Assembly: GCF_009789575.1 (NCBI RefSeq) | Contig: NZ_CP046908.1 | Span: 2,232,001 to 2,296,000 of the forward strand | DNA length: 64,000 nt | Source of the DNA: Stappia indica | GTDB taxonomy: Bacteria; Pseudomonadota; Alphaproteobacteria; Rhizobiales; Stappiaceae | Direction: 5' to 3' | Shown: in pieces, positions 34,627-42,908 of the stretch | Position numbering within the stretch: position 1 is the stretch's first letter | Layout of the letters: each line of letters begins with the position of its first letter | Made by a program: the position numbers and the translations under genes | The notes under the pieces: generated by a model | What the model was told of the DNA's origin: nothing | The model's input: the letters and a program-made list of their open reading frames with translations, nothing else | The model's database searches: none

Positions 34627-35535
34627 TCAGCAGACCTCGCCCTGCCGCCGCCGCTCGGCGAACCATTCGCTGAGGAAATCGACGAAGGCACGCACCTTGC
34701 CCGACAGGTGACGCCGGTGCGGGTATACGACATAGATCGCCTGCCCTTCGGGGTGAAAGCCTTCGAGCAGCGGCTCGAGCCGCCCATCCGCCAGATCGCG
34801 GTAGACGAAGATATAGGGGATGCGCAGGAACCCGAGACCGGCGACGGCTGCTGCACGTGCCGCCTCGGCGCTGTTCACCTCCACACGGCCCTTCACCGGC
34901 ACGCTGATCCGGTTGCCGTCGACCTGGAACTGCCAGTTGTTCCGGAAGCGATAATTGTTGTCGATGATGCAGGGCAGGCTCGCCAGGTCCTGCGGATGCT
35001 GCGGCCGCCCAAAGCGCGCGATTGCCTCCGGCGATGCGCAGACCACGCCGCGAAACGGCGCCAGCTTGCGGGCGATCAGACTGGAGTCGGTCAGTTCCGC
35101 CACGCGGATCGCCGCATCGAACCCCTCCTCGACCAGATCGACGAACCGGTCCTCCAATCGCAGGTCCACGGAAATCTGCGGCTCGGCGGCCAGGAACGCC
35201 ATGATCGCCGGATTCAGGAAATCGTCGCCCATCGAACGCGGGGCGGAGATCCGCAAGGTGCCGCGCGCTTCCTGGTGGGTGTTCTGGATCGAAGCCTTGA
35301 GGTCGTCGATGCGGGTGAGGATGTCGCTTGCCTCCTTGTAGAAGGCATGGCCGACCTCGGTCATCGAGATCTGGCGGGTGGTGCGGTTGAGAAGCCGGGC
35401 GCCGAGCTCGTCCTCCAGTTCGCCGACATATTTCGAGACCAGCGCCTTGGAGCGGCCCAGCTCGCGTGCTGCGGCCGAAAATCCGCCGGCATCGACCACC
35501 TTAAGGAAGCAGCGCATCCGGCTGAGCGTGTCCAT
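34627..35535 (-). CDS. LysR-family transcriptional regulator
   Basis: 302 residues. N-terminal winged helix (1-60, VDAGGFSAAARELGRSKALVSKYVGELE) with the shape of the CrgA/DhcR subgroup, then the co-inducer domain (~90-295), which contains RISAPRSMGDDFLNPAIMAFLAAEPQ and ASLPCIIDNNYRFRNNW. It is last on its strand and convergent with the leucine-dehydrogenase-like gene, so its target is uncertain; it may act on a distant gene. Confidence 0.9.
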   Translation of the reverse strand: MDTLSRMRCFLKVVDAGGFSAAARELGRSKALVSKYVGELEDELGARLLNRTTRQISMTEVGHAFYKEASDILTRIDDLKASIQNTHQEARGTLRISAPRSMGDDFLNPAIMAFLAAEPQISVDLRLEDRFVDLVEEGFDAAIRVAELTDSSLIARKLAPFRGVVCASPEAIARFGRPQHPQDLASLPCIIDNNYRFRNNWQFQVDGNRISVPVKGRVEVNSAEAARAAAVAGLGFLRIPYIFVYRDLADGRLEPLLEGFHPEGQAIYVVYPHRRHLSGKVRAFVDFLSEWFAERRRQGEVC

Positions 35536-35572
35536 GCCGTCCCCCTTGTGCCCAGTCTGCCGCCGAAGCGGC

Positions 35573-36070
35573 TCAGGCGTCCCGTCGCCGGCGCAGCCGC
35601 CGCGTCGCCCTGCCGAAAAGCCCGGCTCCGAACAGCACCGTCAGGAAGCCGCCGGCAGCCGTGACCGCCCCTTCCATCGTCGCCGGCACCGCCGGCTCGA
35701 AGTCCTCGAAAGCGCGGCTGGCGATCTGCGGATCGAGATCGCGCACCATCACGGCGAGCCGGCCGAAGGAGCCGGCATCACGGAAGGCCTCCTGCTGCCG
35801 TTGAAGGCTTGCAAGGCGATCGAGCGCACGCTGCGCCCGCTCGCCCTGGGCCGCGACCAGCCGGTCGGTCGAGTCCTCCAGCCGGTCGATGGCTTCGCCA
35901 GGCGTCAGGCCATGGGCGGCGGCATCGGCGCGGAACTCCTCGACCACTTGGGTGAGCGCATCGATGGCCCCGCCGAGCCGCTGGCGATACTGCTGGGCGA
36001 ATTCCGGGAGCTGGGACGTAGTGACGCCGCCGAGCAGCGCAACTGCCAGTGCCATGGTGCGAGCGATCAT
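35573..36070 (-). CDS. DUF2937 family protein
   Basis: 165 residues. The N-terminal hydrophobic/exported stretch (MIARTMALAVALLGGVTTSQ) leads into a typical DUF2937 segment, LPEFAQQYRQRLGGAIDALTQVVEEFRADAAAHGL. A long charged helix (coiled coil ~40-105) follows, then a hydrophobic segment near the end (~132-150, GAVTAAGGFLTVLFGAGLFG) and a basic tail RATRRLRRRRD. Likely an inner-membrane protein with a periplasmic helical domain. Function unknown. It follows the WD40 gene by ~25 bp. Confidence 0.75.
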   Translation of the reverse strand: MIARTMALAVALLGGVTTSQLPEFAQQYRQRLGGAIDALTQVVEEFRADAAAHGLTPGEAIDRLEDSTDRLVAAQGERAQRALDRLASLQRQQEAFRDAGSFGRLAVMVRDLDPQIASRAFEDFEPAVPATMEGAVTAAGGFLTVLFGAGLFGRATRRLRRRRDA

Positions 36071-36094
36071 GGTCGTCCCTTCCCTTCCAGCGGG

Positions 36095-37069
36095 CTAGAG
36101 CGAGACGAGGCCCGCCTCGCCGGCTTCGGTGCCGAAGGCCAGCTGCGTGCCCTCCTCGTTCCAGGCGAGCGCACTGGCCGCCCCCTCGCCCGGACGCCTG
36201 AGCAATACCTCTTCGCCGTCCGAGAAGCGCGCCATCAGCACCAGTCCGTCCTGGTAGCCGATAGCCACGACCTCCTCGTGCGGATGGCAGGCGACACGCG
36301 TGACGATCTGGTCGCCGCGGGCACCAAGCTGCAGCGGCTGCTGTCCCATCGGCCCGCTCTTTCCGAAGAACGGCCACACGATGGCGGCATTGGCACCGGA
36401 AGTCGCAAGATAGCGCCCCTTCGCCGACCAGCTCATCGAGCGGATCTTGCCGGGATACCCGGTCATCCGCATGTCCTGTCCGTCGGACAGCCGCCAGCCA
36501 TGCAGCGCGTTCTCCTGCATGGTCGTCACCAGATACTTGCCGTCCGGCGAGAATGTGACGTCCTTGTGCGCGCCCTTCCAGTCGAGCTGCTGGGGCGCTG
36601 CCGCCGTGTTGACGAATTGCAGCGTCGCGCCGTCGTACCGGGCGATCGCCAGCCGCAATCCCTTCGGAGCAAAGGCAAGCCCGCCGACGGCGCGGGGTTG
36701 CGAGAAGTCCTTCACGGTGCCGTCGGCCTGGCGAACAAAGGCGCTGCGCCCGGCGCCATAGGCGACCGCGCGCTGCGGACCGGCCGCGAGCATGTCGATC
36801 CACTTGCGCGGCATCTCGGCAAGCGTCTCGACGGTGCCGTCGGCGCCAAGGCACCGCACCGTCCCGTCATCGCCGCCGGACAGCAGCGCATCGCCCTCCA
36901 GCGTGCGGCAGGCGACGAGCAGCCCGCCGTCATGGACGGGGATGCGGCGCTCGCCCGCATCGGTGAGAAGAAGAACGGCACCGTCGCCGGAGGCAAAGGC
37001 CGGCTGCCCCCGGAGGAAGGCAGCCGCCACGACGAAACCGCCCGGATCGAGCGGAGCGACAGAGACCAT
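36095..37069 (-). CDS. WD40-repeat beta-propeller protein
   Basis: 324 residues with about six or seven WD40-type blades. Repeat ends seen include GDGAVLLLTD, GDDGTVRCLGADG, KDVTFSPDGKYLVTTMQENALHGWRL and IRSMSWSAKGRYLATSGANAAIVWPF. It starts at 37069, 6 bp after the CobW GTPase stop, so the two are cotranscribed. No signal peptide; likely cytosolic and a scaffold for the metallochaperone or its client. CobW-WD40 pairs are known in alphaproteobacteria, but the exact function is not established to my knowledge. Confidence 0.85.
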   Translation of the reverse strand: MVSVAPLDPGGFVVAAAFLRGQPAFASGDGAVLLLTDAGERRIPVHDGGLLVACRTLEGDALLSGGDDGTVRCLGADGTVETLAEMPRKWIDMLAAGPQRAVAYGAGRSAFVRQADGTVKDFSQPRAVGGLAFAPKGLRLAIARYDGATLQFVNTAAAPQQLDWKGAHKDVTFSPDGKYLVTTMQENALHGWRLSDGQDMRMTGYPGKIRSMSWSAKGRYLATSGANAAIVWPFFGKSGPMGQQPLQLGARGDQIVTRVACHPHEEVVAIGYQDGLVLMARFSDGEEVLLRRPGEGAASALAWNEEGTQLAFGTEAGEAGLVSL

Positions 37070-37074
37070 CCCGC

Positions 37075-38151
37075 TCAGGCCTCGCACGCCTTGAACGCGA
37101 CTTCGAGCGCATCGAAATCGAGCTCGCGGCCGATCACCACCAGGCGGCTGGTGCGGGCTTCCCCGTCCTTCCACTCACGCTGGTGGTCGCCCTCCAGGAT
37201 CATGTGAACGCCCTGCACCACATAGCGCTGCGGATCGTCCTTGAAGGCGATGATGCCCTTGAGCCGCAGGATGTTCGGCCCGTTGACCTGGGTCATGTCG
37301 CCGATCCAGCGGAAGAAGACCTGCGGGTCGAGTTCGCCCGCCGTCATAGACACGCTCTTCACCGAATGCGGTGCGTCATGGTCGTGATGATGGTGGTGAT
37401 CATGTCCGTGATCATGGTCATGATGGTGATGGTCATGGCCGTGATGGTCGTGGTCGTGGCCGCAGTCCGGCCCGCATTCGTGCGTGTGCTCGGCCTCTTC
37501 CAGGAAATGCGGATCGAGCGACAGGATCCGCTCCAGGTCGAAGGCGCCGCGGTTCAGCACCTCGTCCAGCGGAACCGCGCAGCGCTCGCTGCGGATCCGC
37601 TTGGCATAGGGATTGATCGACTGGATGCGAGTCTCGACGGCCTTCAGCTCGTCGGCGGTCACCAGGTCGGTCTTGTTGAGCAGGATCACGTCGGCGAAGG
37701 CGATCTGGTCCTCGGCCTCGTCCGTGTCCGCCAGCCGCTGCAGCACGTGGCGGCAGTCGACGACGGCAACGACCGCATCGAGCTTGGCCTTCGACCGCAC
37801 GTCCTCGTCCATGAAGAAGGTCTGCGCGACCGGGGCCGGATCGGCAACGCCCGTGGTCTCGACCACGATGGCGTCGAAGCTGCCCTTGCGCTTCATCAGG
37901 TTCTCGACGGTGCGGATCAGGTCACCGCGAACGGTGCAACAGATGCAGCCGTTGTTCATCTCGAAGATTTCCTCGTCGGATTCGACGAGCAGGTCGTTGT
38001 CGATACCGATCTCGCCGAACTCGTTGACGATCACCGCATAGCGGGTGCCGTGGTTCTCGCTGAGAATGCGGTTGAGCAGCGTCGTCTTGCCGGCGCCGAG
38101 ATAGCCCGTCAGCACGGTAACGGGGATCTTGCTGTCCTGGGATAGGGTCAT
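37075..38151 (-). CDS. CobW/P47K (COG0523) GTPase metallochaperone with His-rich insert
   Basis: 358 residues. G3E GTPase: Walker A GYLGAGKT (16-23), metal motif CICC at 69-72 ([13 protein letters not shown]), LLNKTDL GTP specificity (~157-163). A His/Asp-rich segment at ~222-262 ([20 protein letters not shown]) precedes the C-terminal CobW_C domain. Start at 38151 by homology; an upstream extension would disrupt the family N-terminus. COG0523 proteins deliver Zn, Co or other metals to client enzymes. Here the client may be the cobalt nitrile hydratase 8 kb away, or a zinc enzyme. Both are inferences. Confidence 0.93.
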   Translation of the reverse strand: MTLSQDSKIPVTVLTGYLGAGKTTLLNRILSENHGTRYAVIVNEFGEIGIDNDLLVESDEEIFEMNNGCICCTVRGDLIRTVENLMKRKGSFDAIVVETTGVADPAPVAQTFFMDEDVRSKAKLDAVVAVVDCRHVLQRLADTDEAEDQIAFADVILLNKTDLVTADELKAVETRIQSINPYAKRIRSERCAVPLDEVLNRGAFDLERILSLDPHFLEEAEHTHECGPDCGHDHDHHGHDHHHHDHDHGHDHHHHHDHDAPHSVKSVSMTAGELDPQVFFRWIGDMTQVNGPNILRLKGIIAFKDDPQRYVVQGVHMILEGDHQREWKDGEARTSRLVVIGRELDFDALEVAFKACEA

Positions 38152-38294
38152 GGCCTTGCCTGTATCTGACTTAGGCGCGGGCCCGGCGAGGATCGCCTGC
38201 CGCGCTTTCCCGTGAATATGGGGTGCGTTACCCATCGCAGTACCGAATTTTCCGCGCCTTGGCAAAATGTGGCGCGCGAGACGGGGCCCGAGCC

Positions 38295-38753
38295 TTAGAG
38301 CAGGAACGGAAAGCCGCCCTCGAGCTTCAAGAGCGCGATCTTGGTCTCACTGCCCCCTTCCCCCGAATACCCGCCGAGACCGCCGGCCGACAGCACCCGG
38401 TGACAGGGAATGATCACCGGGATCGGGTTGGCGCCGCACGCCTGCCCCACCGGCTGGCCAAAGGTGGAGAGCCGGGCCGCAAGGTCGCCATAAGTGCGCG
38501 TCTCGCCATAGGGAATGGCCAGCAACTCGCGAAACACCGACTGCTGGAATTCGTTGCCGGCCGGCGCCAGAGGCAAGTCGAAGCGCGTCAGGTCGCCGGC
38601 GAAATAGCGCCGCAACTGCTCGAGCGCCTCCTCCAGCAGCGGTGACGGCGACGGATCGCGCCGGCGCCCCCAGCCGACGCGCACGACGGCATCGCGCTCG
38701 GCCTCGATCTCGAGAGGGCCGACGGGAGTATCGAGATGGGCAACATCGCTCAC
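38295..38753 (-). CDS. ogt: Methylated-DNA-protein-cysteine methyltransferase
   Basis: 152 residues. Removes alkyl groups from O6-alkylguanine by suicide transfer. Active-site motif IPCHRVLS with Cys117; helix-turn-helix [42 protein letters not shown] near the C-terminus. The short N-terminal domain matches Ogt rather than Ada. No Ada-like regulator adjoins. It is divergent from the aminotransferase gene, with ~156 bp between. Confidence 0.93.
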   Translation of the reverse strand: MSDVAHLDTPVGPLEIEAERDAVVRVGWGRRRDPSPSPLLEEALEQLRRYFAGDLTRFDLPLAPAGNEFQQSVFRELLAIPYGETRTYGDLAARLSTFGQPVGQACGANPIPVIIPCHRVLSAGGLGGYSGEGGSETKIALLKLEGGFPFLL

Positions 38754-38909
38754 GACAACCGCTCCGGAAAGTGCAAGGGGAGACCCCCTTCAGGGTCTGG
38801 GCACCAGTCCTCTTCCAAGGGACGTAAGCGCGCGATATCAAGGGTCTCGACGAACCTAACAGACCATGCCGTGCGGGGCGAGATCGCCTGTCCGGTCCCG
38901 GGAGGAACC

Positions 38910-40088
38910 ATGCTGAAAACCATCGAAGGCTTCAACAGGATCGGCGAGGAGAACGCCTTCGCCGTGCTGGCGCGCGCCACCGAACTCGCCCGCACCGGCA
39001 AGGACATCATCAATCTCGGCATCGGCCAACCCGATTTCCGCACGCCCGACCACATCGTCGAGGCGGCGGTGAAGGCGCTGCGCGACGGCCATCACGGCTA
39101 TACGCCGGCAACCGGTATCCTGCCCCTGCGCGAAGGCGTTGCCGCCGACATCGAGAAGCGGACCGGCGTTGCCGTCGATCCCGACAAGGTCGTCGTCGTG
39201 CCGGGCGGCAAGGTCACCATGTTCATGGCGATCCTGATGTTCGGAGAGCCCGGCGCGGAAATCCTCTATCCAGATCCCGGCTTTCCCATCTACCGCTCGA
39301 TGATCGAGTTCACCGGCGCAACGCCGGTGCCGGTGCCGATCCGCGAGGAAAACGACTTCGCCTTCTCCGCGGAGGAAACGCTCGGCCTGCTGACGCCGAA
39401 TACCCGCCTGATCATTCTCAACTCGCCCGCCAACCCGACCGGCGGCGTGACGCCGCGCGCCGAGATCGAGAAGCTGGTGGCCGGCCTTGCCGCACGTCCC
39501 GACATCGCCATCCTGTCGGACGAGATCTACGGCCAGATGACCTATGACGGTGCGGTCCACACCTCGCTGCTGGAGTTCGAGGCGATCCGCGACCGGCTGA
39601 TCCTGCTCGACGGCTGGTCGAAGACCTATGCCATGACCGGCTGGCGCATGGGCTATGCGGTCTGGCCGCAGGTCCTGATCGACAAGGCGCGCAAGCTCGC
39701 GGTCAACTGCTGGTCCTGCGTCAACGCACCGGCCCAATATGCCGGCCTCGCCGCGCTGGAGGGGCCGCAGGATGCGGTCGCCGACATGATGCGGGAGTTC
39801 GACAAGCGCCGGAAGCTGGTGGTGGACGGTCTGAATGCCCTGCCCGGCGTCAGCGCACGCACGCCGATGGGCGCCTTCTACGCCTTTCCCAACATCTCCG
39901 CGACCGGCTGGAAGGCGAAGCCCCTGGCAAGCGCGCTGCTGGAGGAAACCGGCGTTGCCACCATCGGCGGGCCGGATTTCGGCATTCTCGGCGAGGGCTA
40001 TATCCGCCTGTCCTACGCAAACTCGGCCGAAAACATCGCCCGCGCGCTGGAGCGCATGGGCGAGTTCCTGTCGGACAAGGCCAAGTAG
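38910..40088 (+). CDS. Fold-type I PLP aminotransferase (aspartate aminotransferase-like)
   Basis: 392 residues. The PLP Lys is K238 in DGWSKTYAMTGWRMGY; NSPANPTGGVTPRAEIEKLV and LSDEIYGQMTYDG are classic subgroup I motifs. The N-terminal segment INLGIGQPDFRTPDHIVEAAVKAL matches aspartate/tyrosine aminotransferases. ATG at 38910 follows GGAGGAA. It may feed 2-oxoacids to the nearby 2-hydroxyacid dehydrogenase, but no direct link can be shown. Amino donor unknown. Confidence 0.9.
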   Translation: MLKTIEGFNRIGEENAFAVLARATELARTGKDIINLGIGQPDFRTPDHIVEAAVKALRDGHHGYTPATGILPLREGVAADIEKRTGVAVDPDKVVVVPGGKVTMFMAILMFGEPGAEILYPDPGFPIYRSMIEFTGATPVPVPIREENDFAFSAEETLGLLTPNTRLIILNSPANPTGGVTPRAEIEKLVAGLAARPDIAILSDEIYGQMTYDGAVHTSLLEFEAIRDRLILLDGWSKTYAMTGWRMGYAVWPQVLIDKARKLAVNCWSCVNAPAQYAGLAALEGPQDAVADMMREFDKRRKLVVDGLNALPGVSARTPMGAFYAFPNISATGWKAKPLASALLEETGVATIGGPDFGILGEGYIRLSYANSAENIARALERMGEFLSDKAK

Positions 40089-40104
40089 GCCCTGAGGCGC
40101 CGGA

Positions 40105-40545
40105 TCAGCGCGCTGTCGGAATGAGCGCCGACAGCGCGACGGCCTGCTCGGGCACGAGGAGCAGGAAAACGCCAGCCGGCGCCACCGAGGCCAGACCCTC
40201 GCTCTCGCCCACATCGAAGGCGGCAAGCACGCTGCCATTGGCGAGCACGAACTCGATGCCGCCCTCCGGCGGCACGCGCCAGCCCAGTTGCGGCAGTTCG
40301 CCGCCGGCCGGGCTCGTGCATGCGCTCATGTCGGCGCGGAAGGCGTCCTGCGGAAAGAGGCCGCCGGCCGCCTCGGCCGTCAGGTCGAGCCGGCAGACGG
40401 TCCCGGACACCTCGTCGATCAGCTGCCAGTGACCTGCGACGCGCGCCTCGACCGGCTGTGCTCCGATGAAGCCGGTGCCGAAGAACACCAGCGAGAACAG
40501 CGTGACGGCGACGAGAACGCCGATCCGTTGCATGTGAAGCGCCAT
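40105..40545 (-). CDS. AprI/Inh-type metalloprotease inhibitor
   Basis: 146 residues. A signal peptide or lipid-like anchor (~8-30, GVLVAVTLFSLVFFGTGFIG) is followed by VAGHWQLIDEVSGTVCRLDLTAEA and ADMSACTSPAGGEL. The conserved W near the N-terminus and the Cys pair (Cys51, Cys75) match the AprI/Inh eight-stranded barrel that inhibits serralysin-type proteases. A downstream stretch reads VFLLLVPEQAVAL. Family assignment is by pattern and not certain. No metalloprotease gene is visible in this window. It converges with the aminotransferase gene. Confidence 0.65.
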   Translation of the reverse strand: MALHMQRIGVLVAVTLFSLVFFGTGFIGAQPVEARVAGHWQLIDEVSGTVCRLDLTAEAAGGLFPQDAFRADMSACTSPAGGELPQLGWRVPPEGGIEFVLANGSVLAAFDVGESEGLASVAPAGVFLLLVPEQAVALSALIPTAR

Positions 40546-40695
40546 GATCCCGTTCCTGCTTCTGCGAGGCGCGCGCGATGCGCAACCTGGTCCGGCAGCG
40601 GATGAGGGCGGACGGACTCAACCGCTCGTACCGTCATCACCCGGCTGCAATCGGAACAGGATCGGCCGAACCGATTAACGCTTCGTTAAGCTTGT

Positions 40696-41664
40696 TCAGA
40701 CCTTTCGCACGAAAGGCGTCTCGGCAACCGGGGTGACCGGCTTCCCCTCCCGGAACCAGGACAGCAGGTTGTCGACGACGAGCTGGCCCATGGCGTTGCG
40801 GGTATGCTGCGAGGCCGACCCGACATGCGGCAGCAGAACCACGTGATCCATGTCGATGAGCGCCTGCGGCACGCGCGGCTCGTCCTCGAACACATCGAGA
40901 CCGGCGGACAGTATCGTCCCGTCCTGCAAGGCCGTCACCAGCGCCGGCTCGTCGATGACCGTCCCGCGGCCGACATTGACGACGATGCCCTCCGGCCCGA
41001 GCGCCGTCAGCACCTCGGCATTGACGATCCCCTTTGTGGACGCGCCGCCGGGTGCCACCACCATCAGCGTGTCGCAGGCCTCGGCCATGCCGAGCAACGT
41101 CTCGTGATAGCGATAGGCGACATCGGGCTGGCGCGAGCGCCCGTGATAGTGGATCTCGAGGCCAAAGGCCTCGGCGCGCCTGGCGATCGCCTTGCCGATA
41201 CGGCCGAGACCGAGAATGCCGAGCTTGCGCCCGCGCAGCGTCGCACGGGTCAGCGGGAACGGCCCCTTGGCCACCCACTGGCCGGCGCGCAGGTAGCGCT
41301 CGGCCGCCGGCAGTTCGCGCGCCGACATCAAGAGCAGGCTCATGGCGGTGTCGGCGACTTCCTCGCTCAGGACGTCGGGCGTGTTGGTGACGCAAATGCC
41401 CTTCGCCGCGCAGTAGCGGGCATCGACGGAATCGTAGCCGACACCGAAATTGGCGACGATCTCCAGCGACGGCAGCCGGTCGATCAGCGCGGCGTTGACC
41501 GGAACATGCGCCCCGCCTGCCACCGCCTGAATGCGCGCGCACAGATCGGCGGGCAATGCGGCCACATCCGCCGCCGCCACCCGGTGAACGGTGAAGTGCT
41601 TGTCGAGGCTCGTCTCCACCAGTGGCAGCATACGTCCGAGCATCAGGATTTCGGCCAGCGCCAT
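40696..41664 (-). CDS. D-isomer-specific 2-hydroxyacid dehydrogenase
   Basis: 322 residues. NAD(P)-linked reduction of 2-oxoacids such as glyoxylate/hydroxypyruvate. Rossmann motif LGLGRIGKAI (152-157), and the catalytic trio Arg233 (NVGRGTVID), Glu262 (FEDEPRVP) and His280 (LLPHVGSAS). Lies 45 bp after the LacI-type regulator on the same strand, so it is probably cotranscribed with, and controlled by, that regulator. Substrate within the family cannot be assigned. Confidence 0.9.
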   Translation of the reverse strand: MALAEILMLGRMLPLVETSLDKHFTVHRVAAADVAALPADLCARIQAVAGGAHVPVNAALIDRLPSLEIVANFGVGYDSVDARYCAAKGICVTNTPDVLSEEVADTAMSLLLMSARELPAAERYLRAGQWVAKGPFPLTRATLRGRKLGILGLGRIGKAIARRAEAFGLEIHYHGRSRQPDVAYRYHETLLGMAEACDTLMVVAPGGASTKGIVNAEVLTALGPEGIVVNVGRGTVIDEPALVTALQDGTILSAGLDVFEDEPRVPQALIDMDHVVLLPHVGSASQHTRNAMGQLVVDNLLSWFREGKPVTPVAETPFVRKV

Positions 41665-41709
41665 TATGTCTTTCTCCCTTTCAGATCAAATGAAGGATTG
41701 CGCGAATCC

Positions 41710-42825
41710 TCACCCCGCAGCCCCTTTCGGCGGCGGAGTGCTCTCGCGGATGTTGAGGGCCGGCGCAATCATGCGACGCTCGTCGCCGACCGCTTCGCCG
41801 CCGATCTGGCGCAGGATCAGCTCCGCCGCCTCGCGGCCGATGCGACCCGGATTGTTGCCGACCGACGTGAGCGACGGCGAACCGCCAGCGGCTCCGTCGG
41901 TGTCGTCATAGCCGCCGACCGCCATCCCGCTCCCCGGCTCGACCCCGGCTCGCTTCAAAGCGTCGATCAGCCCGAAGGCGATGAGATCGTTGAAGCCGAA
42001 GACGGCCGTCGGTCGCGGCTGCGCCGCAAGAAGCGCCGGCACGGCATCGCGCCCGTCCGCCTGTGTCATCAGCTCGGGGATGTCCACCTGGGCGGCCGGA
42101 TCGAGACCCGCAGCCTCCAGCGCCTGGCGCCAGCCGAGATTGCGGTCGCGTCCGGCCGAGCTGCGGCGTCTGCCGCCCACCATGGCGATGCGTTCGTGCC
42201 CTTGCGCAATCAGATGCTCGGTGAGCATCCGCCCGCCGGCGATATCGTCGCCGCGCACCACCGGGGCACGCGCTCCCTCCACATCGCGGCAGATCAGCGT
42301 CACCGGGATGCCGGTCTCGACCAGCTGGTTGATTTCCTCGGCAGTGGTGTCGACGGAGGCGCACAGAAGCAGACCATCGATCCGGTGCTGCAGCAGGCTG
42401 TCGACGAAACTGCGCTGGCGCCGCACGTCGTCCCGGTGATTGCAGATCAGGACGACCTGCTGCTCCCGCCCCAGCTCATCCTCCAGCGCGCGGAAGATCT
42501 CGGCGAAATACGGGTTGAGGATGTCGTGGACGGCAATGCCGACCATGTTGGAGCGCGCTGTGCGCAAGGCTGCAGCCGAGCGATTGTAGATATAGCCGAC
42601 GCTACGGGCATGCGCCTTGATCCGTTCGCGGGTTTCCGCCGCGACAAGAGGCGAATTGCGCAGGGCGAGCGATACCGTGGCGGTCGAGACCTGAAGCTCT
42701 GCCGCCATGTCGCCGAGCGTGATGCGCCGGTGCGCGCTGCGAGAGGAGGCACGCGAGGACGAGGCTCCGGTCTCGCCTGCCGGCCTGCCGGGACGATCCC
42801 GGTTCGAGGAAGATCTGTCGCTCAC
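41710..42825 (-). CDS. LacI-family transcriptional regulator
   Basis: 371 residues. A Ser/Arg-rich unstructured N-terminus (~1-33) precedes the helix-turn-helix RRITLGDMAAELQVSTATVSLALRNSPLVA and hinge NRSAAALRTARSNMVGIAV. The ligand domain (~95-365) has HDILNPYFAEIFRALEDEL and FGFNDLIAFGLIDALKRAGVEPG. It lies upstream of the 2-hydroxyacid dehydrogenase, so autoregulation and control of that gene are likely. The effector is unknown. Confidence 0.92.
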   Translation of the reverse strand: MSDRSSSNRDRPGRPAGETGASSSRASSRSAHRRITLGDMAAELQVSTATVSLALRNSPLVAAETRERIKAHARSVGYIYNRSAAALRTARSNMVGIAVHDILNPYFAEIFRALEDELGREQQVVLICNHRDDVRRQRSFVDSLLQHRIDGLLLCASVDTTAEEINQLVETGIPVTLICRDVEGARAPVVRGDDIAGGRMLTEHLIAQGHERIAMVGGRRRSSAGRDRNLGWRQALEAAGLDPAAQVDIPELMTQADGRDAVPALLAAQPRPTAVFGFNDLIAFGLIDALKRAGVEPGSGMAVGGYDDTDGAAGGSPSLTSVGNNPGRIGREAAELILRQIGGEAVGDERRMIAPALNIRESTPPPKGAAG

Positions 42826-42859
42826 GATGCGTCCTTCGCGCCGGATCGCTTGCCTGCGA

Positions 42860-42875
42860 CCCTAATCGATTGAAA
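42860..42875 (-). promoter_or_regulatory. Candidate LacI-type operator upstream of the lacI-like gene
   Basis: AATCGATT (42864-42871) matches the AAnCGnTT core shared by many LacI-family operators, 35 bp before the regulator start. The extension on each side is not symmetric, so this is tentative. Confidence 0.35.
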
Positions 42876-42908
42876 GATCGCCCATCGCACCAGAGCACAC
42901 AAGGCGAC

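Noticed and set aside
38152-38294. Zur-type box or ATGGG/CCCAT inverted repeat upstream of CobW
   Set aside because: The repeat has only 5-bp arms with an 8-bp gap and does not match a Zur consensus.
40675-40689. TTAACG-CTT-CGTTAA hairpin after the 2-hydroxyacid dehydrogenase
   Set aside because: Six-base, weak A/T stem without a U-run; could terminate weakly but is not convincing.
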